Below, piece after piece: positions 1 through 5,707 of a stretch of 7,640 nt of DNA. Position 1 is the first letter of the stretch; each line of letters starts with the position of its first letter. Source of the DNA: Actinomycetes bacterium (lineage in GTDB: Bacteria; Actinomycetota; Actinomycetes; Actinomycetales; Dermatophilaceae); assembly GCA_023389095.1 (NCBI GenBank), contig JAEWFB010000649.1:1-7640 (forward strand), written 5' to 3'. The notes below the pieces were generated by a model. The model searched no databases, had not been told where the DNA came from, and saw nothing but the letters and a program-made list of their open reading frames with translations. A program made the translations under genes and the position numbers.

Positions 1-421
1 CGCCCCACCCCGACCCGCGCAGCGACGCATCGACAGCGGCGGCGAGCAAGGGGGCGAGGACGGCCGCGACGTCGCGCCGACCGTGGTCCTTCCACGCGGG
101 CACCGCCCGGCGCACGGGTCCCTCGTACGGCCCCCACGCCCACACCGCCGGCAGCGTCGCGGGTGCGCGCGGCGGGACGACCCGGGCTCCCGGCCACGCC
201 TCGGCCCTCACGCCACCCCCGTCGGGCCCGGCACGTCCCCCGACCCCGCGAGCCACGCCGAAGGCCAACATCGGCAGGGCACGTTCACAGCGTCGGCACC
301 AGGCACGTCCCGGTCGCCCGCACCCGGCGCACTCGACCGGCAGGACGAGGTCGGCGAGCGGCAGGAGCAGCCCGGCCGCGACCGCCCGGACGCGTCCGGC
401 CGCATCGGGCGGGACGGGCAC
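1..421 (-). CDS. comF: ComF family phosphoribosyltransferase-like protein, N-terminal part (cut by window edge)
   Basis: I translated the minus strand from 421 to 2 and found 140 codons with no stop; the rest lies beyond the left edge. Residues about 18-60 have the ComF N-terminus: a hydrophobic LLLPLADLVLPVECAGCG stretch, then a zinc-finger-like pair C31-x2-C34 and C42-x2-C45, then LPMLAFG. Residues 93-117 carry the family's YEGPVRRAVPAWKDHGRRD segment (Y99-E100-G101, K111, G114-R115). The PRPP-binding loop normally sits near residue 190 and is not in view. ComF relatives support DNA uptake in competent bacteria. In actinobacteria the gene commonly follows lpqB and its role is unclear. The start is uncertain: GTG at 421 fits the family N-terminus but has no spaced ribosome site and may be leaderless, while GTG at 466 is an in-frame alternative. 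Family call is firm; start is not. Confidence 0.88.
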   Translation of the reverse strand, partial: MPVPPDAAGRVRAVAAGLLLPLADLVLPVECAGCGRPGRAWCRRCERALPMLAFGVARGVGGRAGPDGGGVRAEAWPGARVVPPRAPATLPAVWAWGPYEGPVRRAVPAWKDHGRRDVAAVLAPLLAAAVDASLRGSGWG

Positions 422-427
422 CCTCCG

Positions 428-433
428 ATCACA
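428..433 (-). promoter_or_regulatory. Possible -10 element for a leaderless comF transcript
   Basis: On the minus strand TGTGAT is followed by six bases and then the GTG proposed as the comF start, so transcription could begin at the start codon itself. Leaderless transcripts are common in actinobacteria. No convincing -35 element is visible, and TGTGAT is a weak match to the TANNNT consensus. This is inference from spacing only. Confidence 0.25.
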
Positions 434-472
434 CCGCGCCGTCGGATCGCCCGCGCCCCGCGGCACGACGCC

Positions 473-511
473 TGTGGACGGGTGCCGTCGCGACCGGGGA
501 GGTGTGGACGG
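473..511. promoter_or_regulatory. Two direct DnaA-box-like repeats upstream of comF
   Basis: The 9-mer TGTGGACGG occurs at 473-481 and again at 503-511, exactly 30 bp apart, about three helical turns, so both copies face the same side of the DNA. Read on the minus strand each is CCGTCCACA, which matches 7 of 9 positions of the actinobacterial DnaA box TTGTCCACA, including the TCCACA core. They lie upstream of comF in its own direction and could equally be an operator for another regulator. Seen: the repeat and spacing. Inferred: any binding role. Confidence 0.35.
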
Positions 512-546
512 CCCCGACCGGCCGCCGGCAGGCCGCACCGGGGCCG
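509..546 (-). terminator. GC-rich hairpin after lpqB, likely terminator
   Basis: Thirteen bases past the lpqB stop there is a two-part stem: an outer 8-bp arm CGGCCCCG (509-516) pairing with CGGGGCCG (539-546), and an inner 5-bp arm CGGCC (519-523) pairing with GGCCG (531-535), around a 7-nt loop. There is no T-tract, which is usual for high-GC actinobacterial terminators. It suggests that the mtrAB-lpqB transcript can end here and that comF has its own promoter. The left arm overlaps one of the TGTGGACGG repeats. Confidence 0.5.
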
Positions 547-558
547 GCCGACCCGGGG

Positions 559-2391
559 TCAGCCGCCGGGGACGAGGACGTCGCTGCCGCTCTCGATCCG
601 CCGCCACGTCGACCCGGCACGGACCCAGACGTGGTCGTCGGAGGTGACGATGGCCAGCCCGCGCGGTCCACCGACCGTCGTGATCCGCACCGCCCCGGCC
701 ACCACGCCGAGGGCCGCGGCCTGCTGCCGCCGTCCGTCGACACCGGCACCGATCGTGCCGGTCCAGGGGCGCAGCCGCCCGGCCGGACCGGCCGTGCCGA
801 GCACCGCATAGGACGCCGGGCCCAGCCACGTGACGTCCTGCAGCTGGGTCAGCGACTGCGCCTGGCGCTCGGGCTTCGTCAGGGCCACCGGCTCGCCGTT
901 GCTCGAGCGGACGATGCCGGTGAGGCCGAGCTGCTGGTCGCGGCCCGCTCGGTCGGTGCTGATGACGAGGGCGCGGGCTGCGTCGGCCGAGACGCTGACG
1001 GCGAGAACTCGCCGGCCCGCGAGCCACGGCGCGTTGACGGCGCGGGGACGGGCGGCCGGGTCCTTGGACACGGTGTCGAGGGCGTAGACGTGGGCCGCCC
1101 CGCTGCGGTCGTTGCCGCCGAGCCAGAGGTAGCCCCCGGAGTCGTAGCTGGGGCGGGTCAAGGCCGTGGCGAAGGGCGCGAAGAAGCGGGGCTCGGCCGT
1201 GGCGCTCCAGATCGACAGCTCGGCGCGACCGGTCGAGACCGCGGCCACCTGCTTGCTGTCCACCGACAGGGCGAGAGCGGTCCACGTGTCGGGGACCCGC
1301 GCGACGTCGCCGTCGCGGGGCTTGAGGTCGGGGCGGCGGGTGCCGTTGCCCGTGTCGGGCACGACCGTCGGGTCGATCCGGTAGAGCGAGTCGCCCGAGC
1401 GCAGCAGCGCGGTCTCCTGGGGCGGGCGGTTGACCGTGTCGAAGCCGAGGTCGACGGCCGCGTCGACGCTCGTGATCGCGCCGGGCAGCTCGAGCGGCGT
1501 GGTGGCCACCGCCAGGGACACCGTGGACACCGCCGACACCTGGCGCAGCGTCTCGGTCAGCTGGGCCCACATCGCGGCCCGGCCGTCGGGGTCGGCCGAC
1601 AGCGCCTGGCTGCTGAGGTTGACCTGGGCCTGCCCGTTGTCGACGGGGACGGCGTTGACGCCGAGGCTCGTGCCGGCCGGGACCCCGGTGGAGACCGCGC
1701 CCGTGAGGTAGTCCGGCACCGGGGAGAGCTGGGCACGGGCCAGCGCGGTCGGCAGGCGGGTGCCGATCGGGAACCATCGCGAGTCGGGCACGAGGTCACG
1801 GCCGGTCTTCGTCACGTAGTAGACGAGCTGGTTGGTGTACGTGCGCTCGAACTGGTCGGTGTCGAGCCAGAGCCCGAAGCCCCGGGACGGCAGCTCGATG
1901 CGCCACTCCCCGCCGACCTTGGTCATGCCGAGCACCATCTTCGCGCGGGTGCCCGGCTCCTGCTCCTCGTAGTAGCCGTCGGGCGACAGCCGGGCGACCT
2001 CGTCGGCCGACACCTCGACGGTGTCGGCGTCGATGCGCCGGAAGGACAGGTCACCGTCGTACACGATGACGTCCTCGCTGCCCCAGCGCCACAGGTCGAC
2101 CGACTGCGGGGCGAGGAAGAGCTTGCCGGTCTGGTGGGTCTCATCGCTGTCCTCGCCGGCCCGCAGGAACCCGCTGATGACGGCCTGCTGGTTCGCCCCG
2201 TCGGTGGGTCCGACGGCTGCCACGCGCACGGGCTCGACGGCGCTGTCTCCGAGGGCCCGGCCGTCGACGACCGGCCCGGTGCCGGGAAGCCCACCGCAGG
2301 CCGTCAGGACCATCATGGCTGCCGCGGCCACGACGGCGAGCACCGCTCGTGGTAGGCGCCGGGCCGTGGGGCGGTGGCGGGGCGAGGTCAC
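559..2391 (-). CDS. lpqB: LpqB, MtrAB-associated lipoprotein with GerMN and beta-propeller domains
   Basis: Encodes 610 residues, close to the 583 of M. tuberculosis LpqB. The signal peptide has an Arg-rich N-region, a hydrophobic core at 16-30 and a lipobox LTAC ending at Cys32, so the protein should be lipidated and anchored outside the membrane. An N-terminal region (about 45-175) leads into a GerMN domain (about 185-300, including NQLVYYVTKTGRDL and QAQVNLSSQAL). A C-terminal beta-propeller-like region (about 320-605) has repeated blade-like strands such as TALALSVDSKQVAAVS and RRVLAVSVSAD. In mycobacteria LpqB binds the extracellular part of MtrB and modulates MtrA phosphorylation and growth. 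The GTG start at 2391 overlaps the mtrB stop (GTGA) and has a GGTGGAG site 8 nt upstream (2400-2406). Longer in-frame starts would be buried inside mtrB. Translation is probably coupled to mtrB. Confidence 0.95.
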   Translation of the reverse strand: MTSPRHRPTARRLPRAVLAVVAAAAMMVLTACGGLPGTGPVVDGRALGDSAVEPVRVAAVGPTDGANQQAVISGFLRAGEDSDETHQTGKLFLAPQSVDLWRWGSEDVIVYDGDLSFRRIDADTVEVSADEVARLSPDGYYEEQEPGTRAKMVLGMTKVGGEWRIELPSRGFGLWLDTDQFERTYTNQLVYYVTKTGRDLVPDSRWFPIGTRLPTALARAQLSPVPDYLTGAVSTGVPAGTSLGVNAVPVDNGQAQVNLSSQALSADPDGRAAMWAQLTETLRQVSAVSTVSLAVATTPLELPGAITSVDAAVDLGFDTVNRPPQETALLRSGDSLYRIDPTVVPDTGNGTRRPDLKPRDGDVARVPDTWTALALSVDSKQVAAVSTGRAELSIWSATAEPRFFAPFATALTRPSYDSGGYLWLGGNDRSGAAHVYALDTVSKDPAARPRAVNAPWLAGRRVLAVSVSADAARALVISTDRAGRDQQLGLTGIVRSSNGEPVALTKPERQAQSLTQLQDVTWLGPASYAVLGTAGPAGRLRPWTGTIGAGVDGRRQQAAALGVVAGAVRITTVGGPRGLAIVTSDDHVWVRAGSTWRRIESGSDVLVPGG

Positions 2392-4139
2392 GGCCAGCGC
2401 TCCACCGCGATGCGCCGCAGGCGCAGGGTGTCCTCGTCGGTGCCGGCGGTGCCGTCGCTGCGGGTCGCCTCCCCGAGCGCGGTCCCCTCGCGACGCGCCC
2501 GGGCCGCCTCGGCGGCGAGCGGGCTCAGCGGCAGCGGCGAGCTGGTGATCGTGGCCTCGGCCTGGCGCGGCAGGGTGAGACGGAAGCACGACCCCTCCCC
2601 GAGCGCGCCCCACGCCTCGAGGCGTCCGGCGTGCAGGCGGGCGTCCTCGAGCGCGATGGCCAGGCCCAGGCCGGTGCCTCCGGTCGTGCGGGCGCGGGCC
2701 GGGTCGGCCCGCCAGAACCGGGTGAAGACGAGCGCCGCCTCGCCGGGTCGGAGACCGACGCCGTGGTCACGGACCGTGACCGCGACGGCCGAGTCGTTCT
2801 CGCCGATCGTCACCTCGACCGGGCGCCCCTCGCCGTGCTCGACCGCGTTGGACACGAGGTTGCGCAGGATGCGCTCGATGCGCCGCGAGTCCATGTCGGC
2901 CAGGACCGGCTGCTTCGGCATCCGCAGCACCAGCTGGGTGCCGCGGCTGGCCGCGAGGGCCCGGTGCGCGTCGACGGCTCGTTCGACCGAGGCGCGCAGG
3001 TCGGTCGACTCGACGTCGAGCACCGCCGCGCCGGCGTCGAACCGGGAGATCTCCAGCAGGTCGGTGAGCAGCGACTCGAACCGGTCCAGCTCCTTGTGGA
3101 GCAGCTCGGCCGAGCGCGCGACGGTCGGGTCGAACCCGGTGCGCGAGTCGTGGATGAGGTCGCCGGCCATCCGGATCGTCGTCAGCGGCGTGCGCAGCTC
3201 GTGCGACACGTCGGAGACGAAGCGCTGCTGGACGCGCGAGAGGTTCTCCAGCTGGGCGATCTGCTGCTGGAGCGAGGCCGCCATCGCGTTGAAGGAGTTG
3301 CCGAGGCGGGCGAGGTCGTCCTCGCCCTTGGAGCGCATCCGCTCGTTGAGGTTGCCCTCGGCGAACCGCTCGGCGACGAGCGCCGCCCGGCGCACGGGGT
3401 CGGCGACGAGACGCGTCACGACGAAGGCGATGGCCCCGATGAGCAGGATGAGGATGGCGCCGCCGACGAGGAAGGTCTGGCCGATGAACGAGATGATCTC
3501 GCGCTCGCGGTGCATCGGGTAGATGAAGTACAGGCCGTAGTCGCCGGCGACGCCCGTGGCGATGCGCTGTCCGACGATGACGGCCGAGATCGAGTCGGTG
3601 CCCTCCTCGATCGTCGCGACCATGAGGTGCTGGCGGTCGGGCTGGGCCGCGATCTGGTGGCGCAGCTCCTCCGGGATGAAGCGGGCCCCGACCGCGCCGC
3701 TCTCGACCGGGCCGAAGACGATGCGACCCGTGGTGTTGTCGAGGCGCGAGAGGACGACGTAGCGCTTCTCGTTGCCGGCGTCGCGCCGGTACTGGTTGAC
3801 GAGGGTCGTCGCGAACTGGGTGATGGCGGCGTCGGAGCCGTTCTGGTCGGTCGAGTCGAACTGCTTCTGCGCGTCGATGGCATCGCGCAGGCTGTCGTCG
3901 GCAGCAATCCGCTGCCGCCCGTCGACGAGGCCCTGGGCGATCGAGCCGTAGAGGTAGGTGCCGACGGCCGTGAGCACGAGGATGCCGAGCAGCATCGTCA
4001 CCATGACGACACGGAACCCGAGCGAGGACCGCCACAGGTGGACGAGGCGGGCCCCGGCCCGGCGCAGCCCCGACCCGACCCGACCCACGAGCCCTGCGAC
4101 GCCGGCGGTGCGCGCCCGGCTGCCCGACCTCGCGGTCAT
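2388..4139 (-). CDS. mtrB: MtrB sensor histidine kinase
   Basis: Encodes 583 residues (M. tuberculosis MtrB is 567). It autophosphorylates on histidine and passes phosphate to MtrA. Order: basic cytoplasmic N-terminus (1-40); membrane helix about 41-61; extracellular sensor region about 62-214; second membrane helix about 216-243; HAMP domain about 241-295; HisKA with H-box FVSDVSHELRTPLT and phospho-acceptor His313; HATPase with N-box NLVSNAVEHGEG (Asn431), G1 DHGVGL (458-463), F-box FTRFWRAD and G2 GGTGLGL (487-493). All catalytic motifs are intact. A 55-residue tail after the kinase core (about 528-583) is low in motifs and rich in Ala, Arg and Glu. The ATG at 4139 lies 2 nt past the mtrA stop. 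No well-spaced ribosome site is clear, so translation is probably coupled to mtrA. An upstream frame extension to 4628 runs antiparallel to mtrA codon logic and was discarded. Confidence 0.97.
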   Translation of the reverse strand: MTARSGSRARTAGVAGLVGRVGSGLRRAGARLVHLWRSSLGFRVVMVTMLLGILVLTAVGTYLYGSIAQGLVDGRQRIAADDSLRDAIDAQKQFDSTDQNGSDAAITQFATTLVNQYRRDAGNEKRYVVLSRLDNTTGRIVFGPVESGAVGARFIPEELRHQIAAQPDRQHLMVATIEEGTDSISAVIVGQRIATGVAGDYGLYFIYPMHREREIISFIGQTFLVGGAILILLIGAIAFVVTRLVADPVRRAALVAERFAEGNLNERMRSKGEDDLARLGNSFNAMAASLQQQIAQLENLSRVQQRFVSDVSHELRTPLTTIRMAGDLIHDSRTGFDPTVARSAELLHKELDRFESLLTDLLEISRFDAGAAVLDVESTDLRASVERAVDAHRALAASRGTQLVLRMPKQPVLADMDSRRIERILRNLVSNAVEHGEGRPVEVTIGENDSAVAVTVRDHGVGLRPGEAALVFTRFWRADPARARTTGGTGLGLAIALEDARLHAGRLEAWGALGEGSCFRLTLPRQAEATITSSPLPLSPLAAEAARARREGTALGEATRSDGTAGTDEDTLRLRRIAVERWP

Positions 4140-4141
4140 GG

Positions 4142-4819
4142 CTAGGCCGGACCTGCCTTGTACCCGACGCCCCGGACCGTGACGACGATCTCGGGGCGCT
4201 CGGGGTCGTGCTCGATCTTCGAGCGGAGCCGCTGGACGTGCACGTTGACGAGCCGCGTGTCGCCGGCGTGGCGGTAGCCCCACACCTGCTCGAGGAGGAC
4301 CTCGCGGGTGAAGACCTGCCACGGCTTGCGGGCGAGCGCGACGAGCAGGTCGAACTCGAGGGGCGTCAGGGACAGGGCCTGGCCGTCGCGCTTGACCGAG
4401 TGCCCCGCGACGTCGATCTCGAGGTCGCCGATCGCGAGCTTCTCCGGCGCCGGCTCGTCGCCGCGGCGCAGCCGGGCGCGGACGCGGGCGATGAGCTCCT
4501 GCGGCTTGAACGGCTTGACGACGTAGTCGTCGGCGCCGGACTCGAGGCCGACGACGACATCGACGGTGTCGGTGCGGGCGGTCAGCATGACGATCGGGAC
4601 GCCGCTCTCGGAGCGGATGCGCCGGCACACCTCCATGCCGTCGAGCCCGGGCAGCATGACGTCGAGCAGGACGAGGGCGGGGCGTGACTCACGGAAGGCG
4701 GCGACCGCCTCGGAGCCGTCGGCCACGTGGGAGACCTCCAGGCCCTCGTTGCGCAGCACGATCCCGAGCATCTCGGCGAGTGCGAGGTCGTCGTCGACGA
4801 CCAGTACCCGACCCTTCAC
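4142..4819 (-). CDS. mtrA: MtrA response regulator (OmpR/PhoB family)
   Basis: Encodes 225 residues from the GTG at 4819. The receiver domain (about 1-115) has the acidic pocket VVDDD, phospho-acceptor Asp53 in LLDVMLPGLDG, the switch Thr80 in VMLTA, and Lys102 in VVKPFKP. The C-terminal winged helix (about 128-225) includes LTPLEFDLLVALARKP, the recognition-helix segment DTRLVNVHVQRLRSKIE and the closing VRGVGYKAG. MtrA controls cell-wall hydrolases, division and replication-linked genes in mycobacteria, and development and antibiotic genes in Streptomyces. I chose GTG 4819 because GGAG (4826-4829) lies 6 nt upstream and the resulting MKGRVLVVDDD start matches the conserved family N-terminus. 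An ATG at 4831 would add four residues but lacks a spaced ribosome site. First gene of the mtrAB-lpqB operon. Identity with Streptomyces MtrA is recalled, not computed. Confidence 0.97.
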   Translation of the reverse strand: MKGRVLVVDDDLALAEMLGIVLRNEGLEVSHVADGSEAVAAFRESRPALVLLDVMLPGLDGMEVCRRIRSESGVPIVMLTARTDTVDVVVGLESGADDYVVKPFKPQELIARVRARLRRGDEPAPEKLAIGDLEIDVAGHSVKRDGQALSLTPLEFDLLVALARKPWQVFTREVLLEQVWGYRHAGDTRLVNVHVQRLRSKIEHDPERPEIVVTVRGVGYKAGPA

Positions 4820-4844
4820 GACACACTCCATTCCCGGGACGGCG

Positions 4845-4858
4845 GTGTCCCGTGTCCC
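4845..4858. repeat. 7-bp tandem repeat just upstream of mtrA
   Basis: GTGTCCC is repeated twice in tandem (4845-4851, 4852-4858), 26 bp upstream of the mtrA GTG. The first copy can also pair with CGGGAC at 4835-4840 to form a 6-bp stem (GTCCCG at 4847-4852). It lies where the leader or promoter of mtrA must be, but it does not clearly match published MtrA-binding motifs. Function unknown. Confidence 0.3.
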
Positions 4859-4894
4859 GTAGTCCTTGGCACATCATCACACAGGCCGCCGGAA

Positions 4895-4922
4895 CGGCCG
4901 GTACCGTGCGGGCGACCGGCCG
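4895..4922. repeat. 8-bp inverted repeat in the mtrA upstream region
   Basis: CGGCCGGT (4895-4902) and ACCGGCCG (4915-4922) are perfect inverted copies with a 12-nt spacer, about 75 bp upstream of the mtrA start. It could be an operator, a leader hairpin or a weak terminator between the lipoprotein gene and mtrA. In DNA this GC-rich, an 8-bp arm can arise by chance. Confidence 0.3.
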
Positions 4923-4965
4923 CTGCGCCGAGGCGGTGCATCCGGTGGGCTCCGGACTGCTCGGG

Positions 4966-5013
4966 GACGGGCACGAGCACGGGCTCGGCGACGGGCTCGG
5001 GGCCGGGCTCTTG
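4966..5013. repeat. Degenerate 12-bp tandem repeat, about four units
   Basis: Four consecutive 12-bp units share a CGGGCWC core: 4966-4977, 4978-4989, 4990-5001 and 5002-5013. The middle two differ at only a few positions. The array lies between the lipoprotein gene's stop and the mtrA leader. I see no reading frame with protein-like character through it, so it looks like non-coding low-complexity sequence. Confidence 0.55.
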
Positions 5014-5014
5014 G

Positions 5015-5031
5015 CGGGCCCACGGGGCCCG
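5015..5031 (-). terminator. 7-bp GC hairpin after the lipoprotein gene, likely terminator
   Basis: CGGGCCC (5015-5021) pairs with GGGCCCG (5025-5031) around a 3-nt loop, starting 12 bases past the lipoprotein stop. There is no T-tract. Position and stability make it a plausible terminator that separates this gene from mtrA. Confidence 0.45.
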
Positions 5032-5043
5032 GCGTGCTGGGGC

Positions 5044-5586
5044 TCAGCCCTTGGTGACGTACCACTTCCCGCCGATGCGCACGGCCTTGAAGCTCGACAC
5101 GACGTCGGCCGCGAGCGCGGGCTCGGTCGTGACGCTCTCGAACGTCGCGTTGTCGCCGGAGACGGTGGCGCCGGTGATCTTCAGGCCCTGGAAGGCGCCG
5201 GCGAGCTCCTTGAGCTGGTCGAGCATCGGGGTGATCGTCTTGCCGCAGGCCGCGGCGGCGCCGGGGATGCTCGAGATCGTCTTGCCGCCCGTGGCCATGA
5301 GCTCGCAGACCGTCTTGCCGTCGCCGGCGACCATGGAGCCGAGCCAGGAGGTCATCGCGGCCTCCGGCGTGGACTGGTCGACGACGACCGGCTTCGCCGC
5401 GGTGGTCGAGTCCCCGGCCGCGCTCGTTCCCGACGTCGTGTCGGACGGCGTCGAGGAGGCCGTCGAGGTGGCCGACGCACTGGGCGTCGTGCTCGACCCG
5501 GTCCCCGTGGTGTCGGTGGCCTTGCTGCAGGCCGCGAGCGAGACGGAGAGGGCGAGCGCCAGGACGGCGGCCGTGAGCTGCTTCAT
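5044..5586 (-). CDS. Small secreted lipoprotein, function unknown
   Basis: Encodes 180 residues. The ATG at 5586 has AGGGA 5 nt upstream (5592-5596). A short lipoprotein signal, MKQLTAAVLALALSVSLAAC, ends at lipidated Cys20 (lipobox LAAC). Residues about 21-68 form a Ser/Thr/Ala-rich linker typical of actinobacterial surface lipoproteins. The globular part (about 70-180) starts with TPEAAMTSWLGSMVAGD, has Cys94 and Cys114, which could form a disulfide, and ends with FKAVRIGGKWYVTKG. That helical opening and the closing beta strand with GGKWYV recall NTF2-like or DUF4878-type lipoproteins; this is resemblance, not a proven family. It is transcribed toward mtrA but separated from it by a hairpin and about 220 bp, so it is probably its own unit. 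It is divergent from the membrane protein gene at 5708. Start and export are well supported; function is not. Confidence 0.85.
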   Translation of the reverse strand: MKQLTAAVLALALSVSLAACSKATDTTGTGSSTTPSASATSTASSTPSDTTSGTSAAGDSTTAAKPVVVDQSTPEAAMTSWLGSMVAGDGKTVCELMATGGKTISSIPGAAAACGKTITPMLDQLKELAGAFQGLKITGATVSGDNATFESVTTEPALAADVVSSFKAVRIGGKWYVTKG

Positions 5587-5707
5587 GGAGGTCCCTGCCA
5601 GACGGAGGTGAGGTGCCCTCCGATCCTCGCACGCCGGTACCCCGGAGCCGGCGGCAGCGTCGGGACCGATCGGGCCAAAACGACCCTGCCGGACGCGTCG
5701 AGCGGGG
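5587..5707. promoter_or_regulatory. Shared upstream region between two divergent genes
   Basis: These 121 bp separate the lipoprotein gene (minus) from the membrane protein gene (plus), so promoters for both must lie here or overlap the starts. I see a palindrome CCGATCGG near 5666-5673 followed by a short A-run (CCAAAAC), but no convincing -10/-35 pair on either strand. Confidence 0.4.

Noticed and set aside
163..2355. A 730-codon open frame on the plus strand opposite lpqB and comF
   Set aside because: It is rich in Arg, Gly and Asp with no domain or membrane logic and is antisense to clearly recognisable lpqB. Long antisense frames are expected at this GC content.
2391..2613. A longer start for lpqB
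   Set aside because: The extra 74 residues are Arg/Gly-rich, overlap the mtrB kinase end and would displace the lipoprotein signal peptide from the N-terminus.
2349..4145. A 598-codon open frame on the plus strand opposite mtrB
   Set aside because: Composition is an Arg/Asp/Val/Gly mirror of mtrB codons and shows no family features; mtrB has every catalytic motif.
4819..4831. ATG at 4831 as the mtrA start
   Set aside because: It has no spaced ribosome site, whereas GTG 4819 has GGAG 6 nt upstream and matches the conserved N-terminus. The difference is only four residues and is not fully settled.
4900..4905. GGTACC palindromes near mtrA (4900) and in the divergent region (5636) as a shared operator
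   Set aside because: A 6-bp palindrome twice in about 7.6 kb is expected by chance and the flanks differ.
4966..5013. The 12-bp repeat array as a CRISPR or iteron array
   Set aside because: Units are contiguous with no spacers, degenerate and only four in number, with no cas or rep gene nearby.
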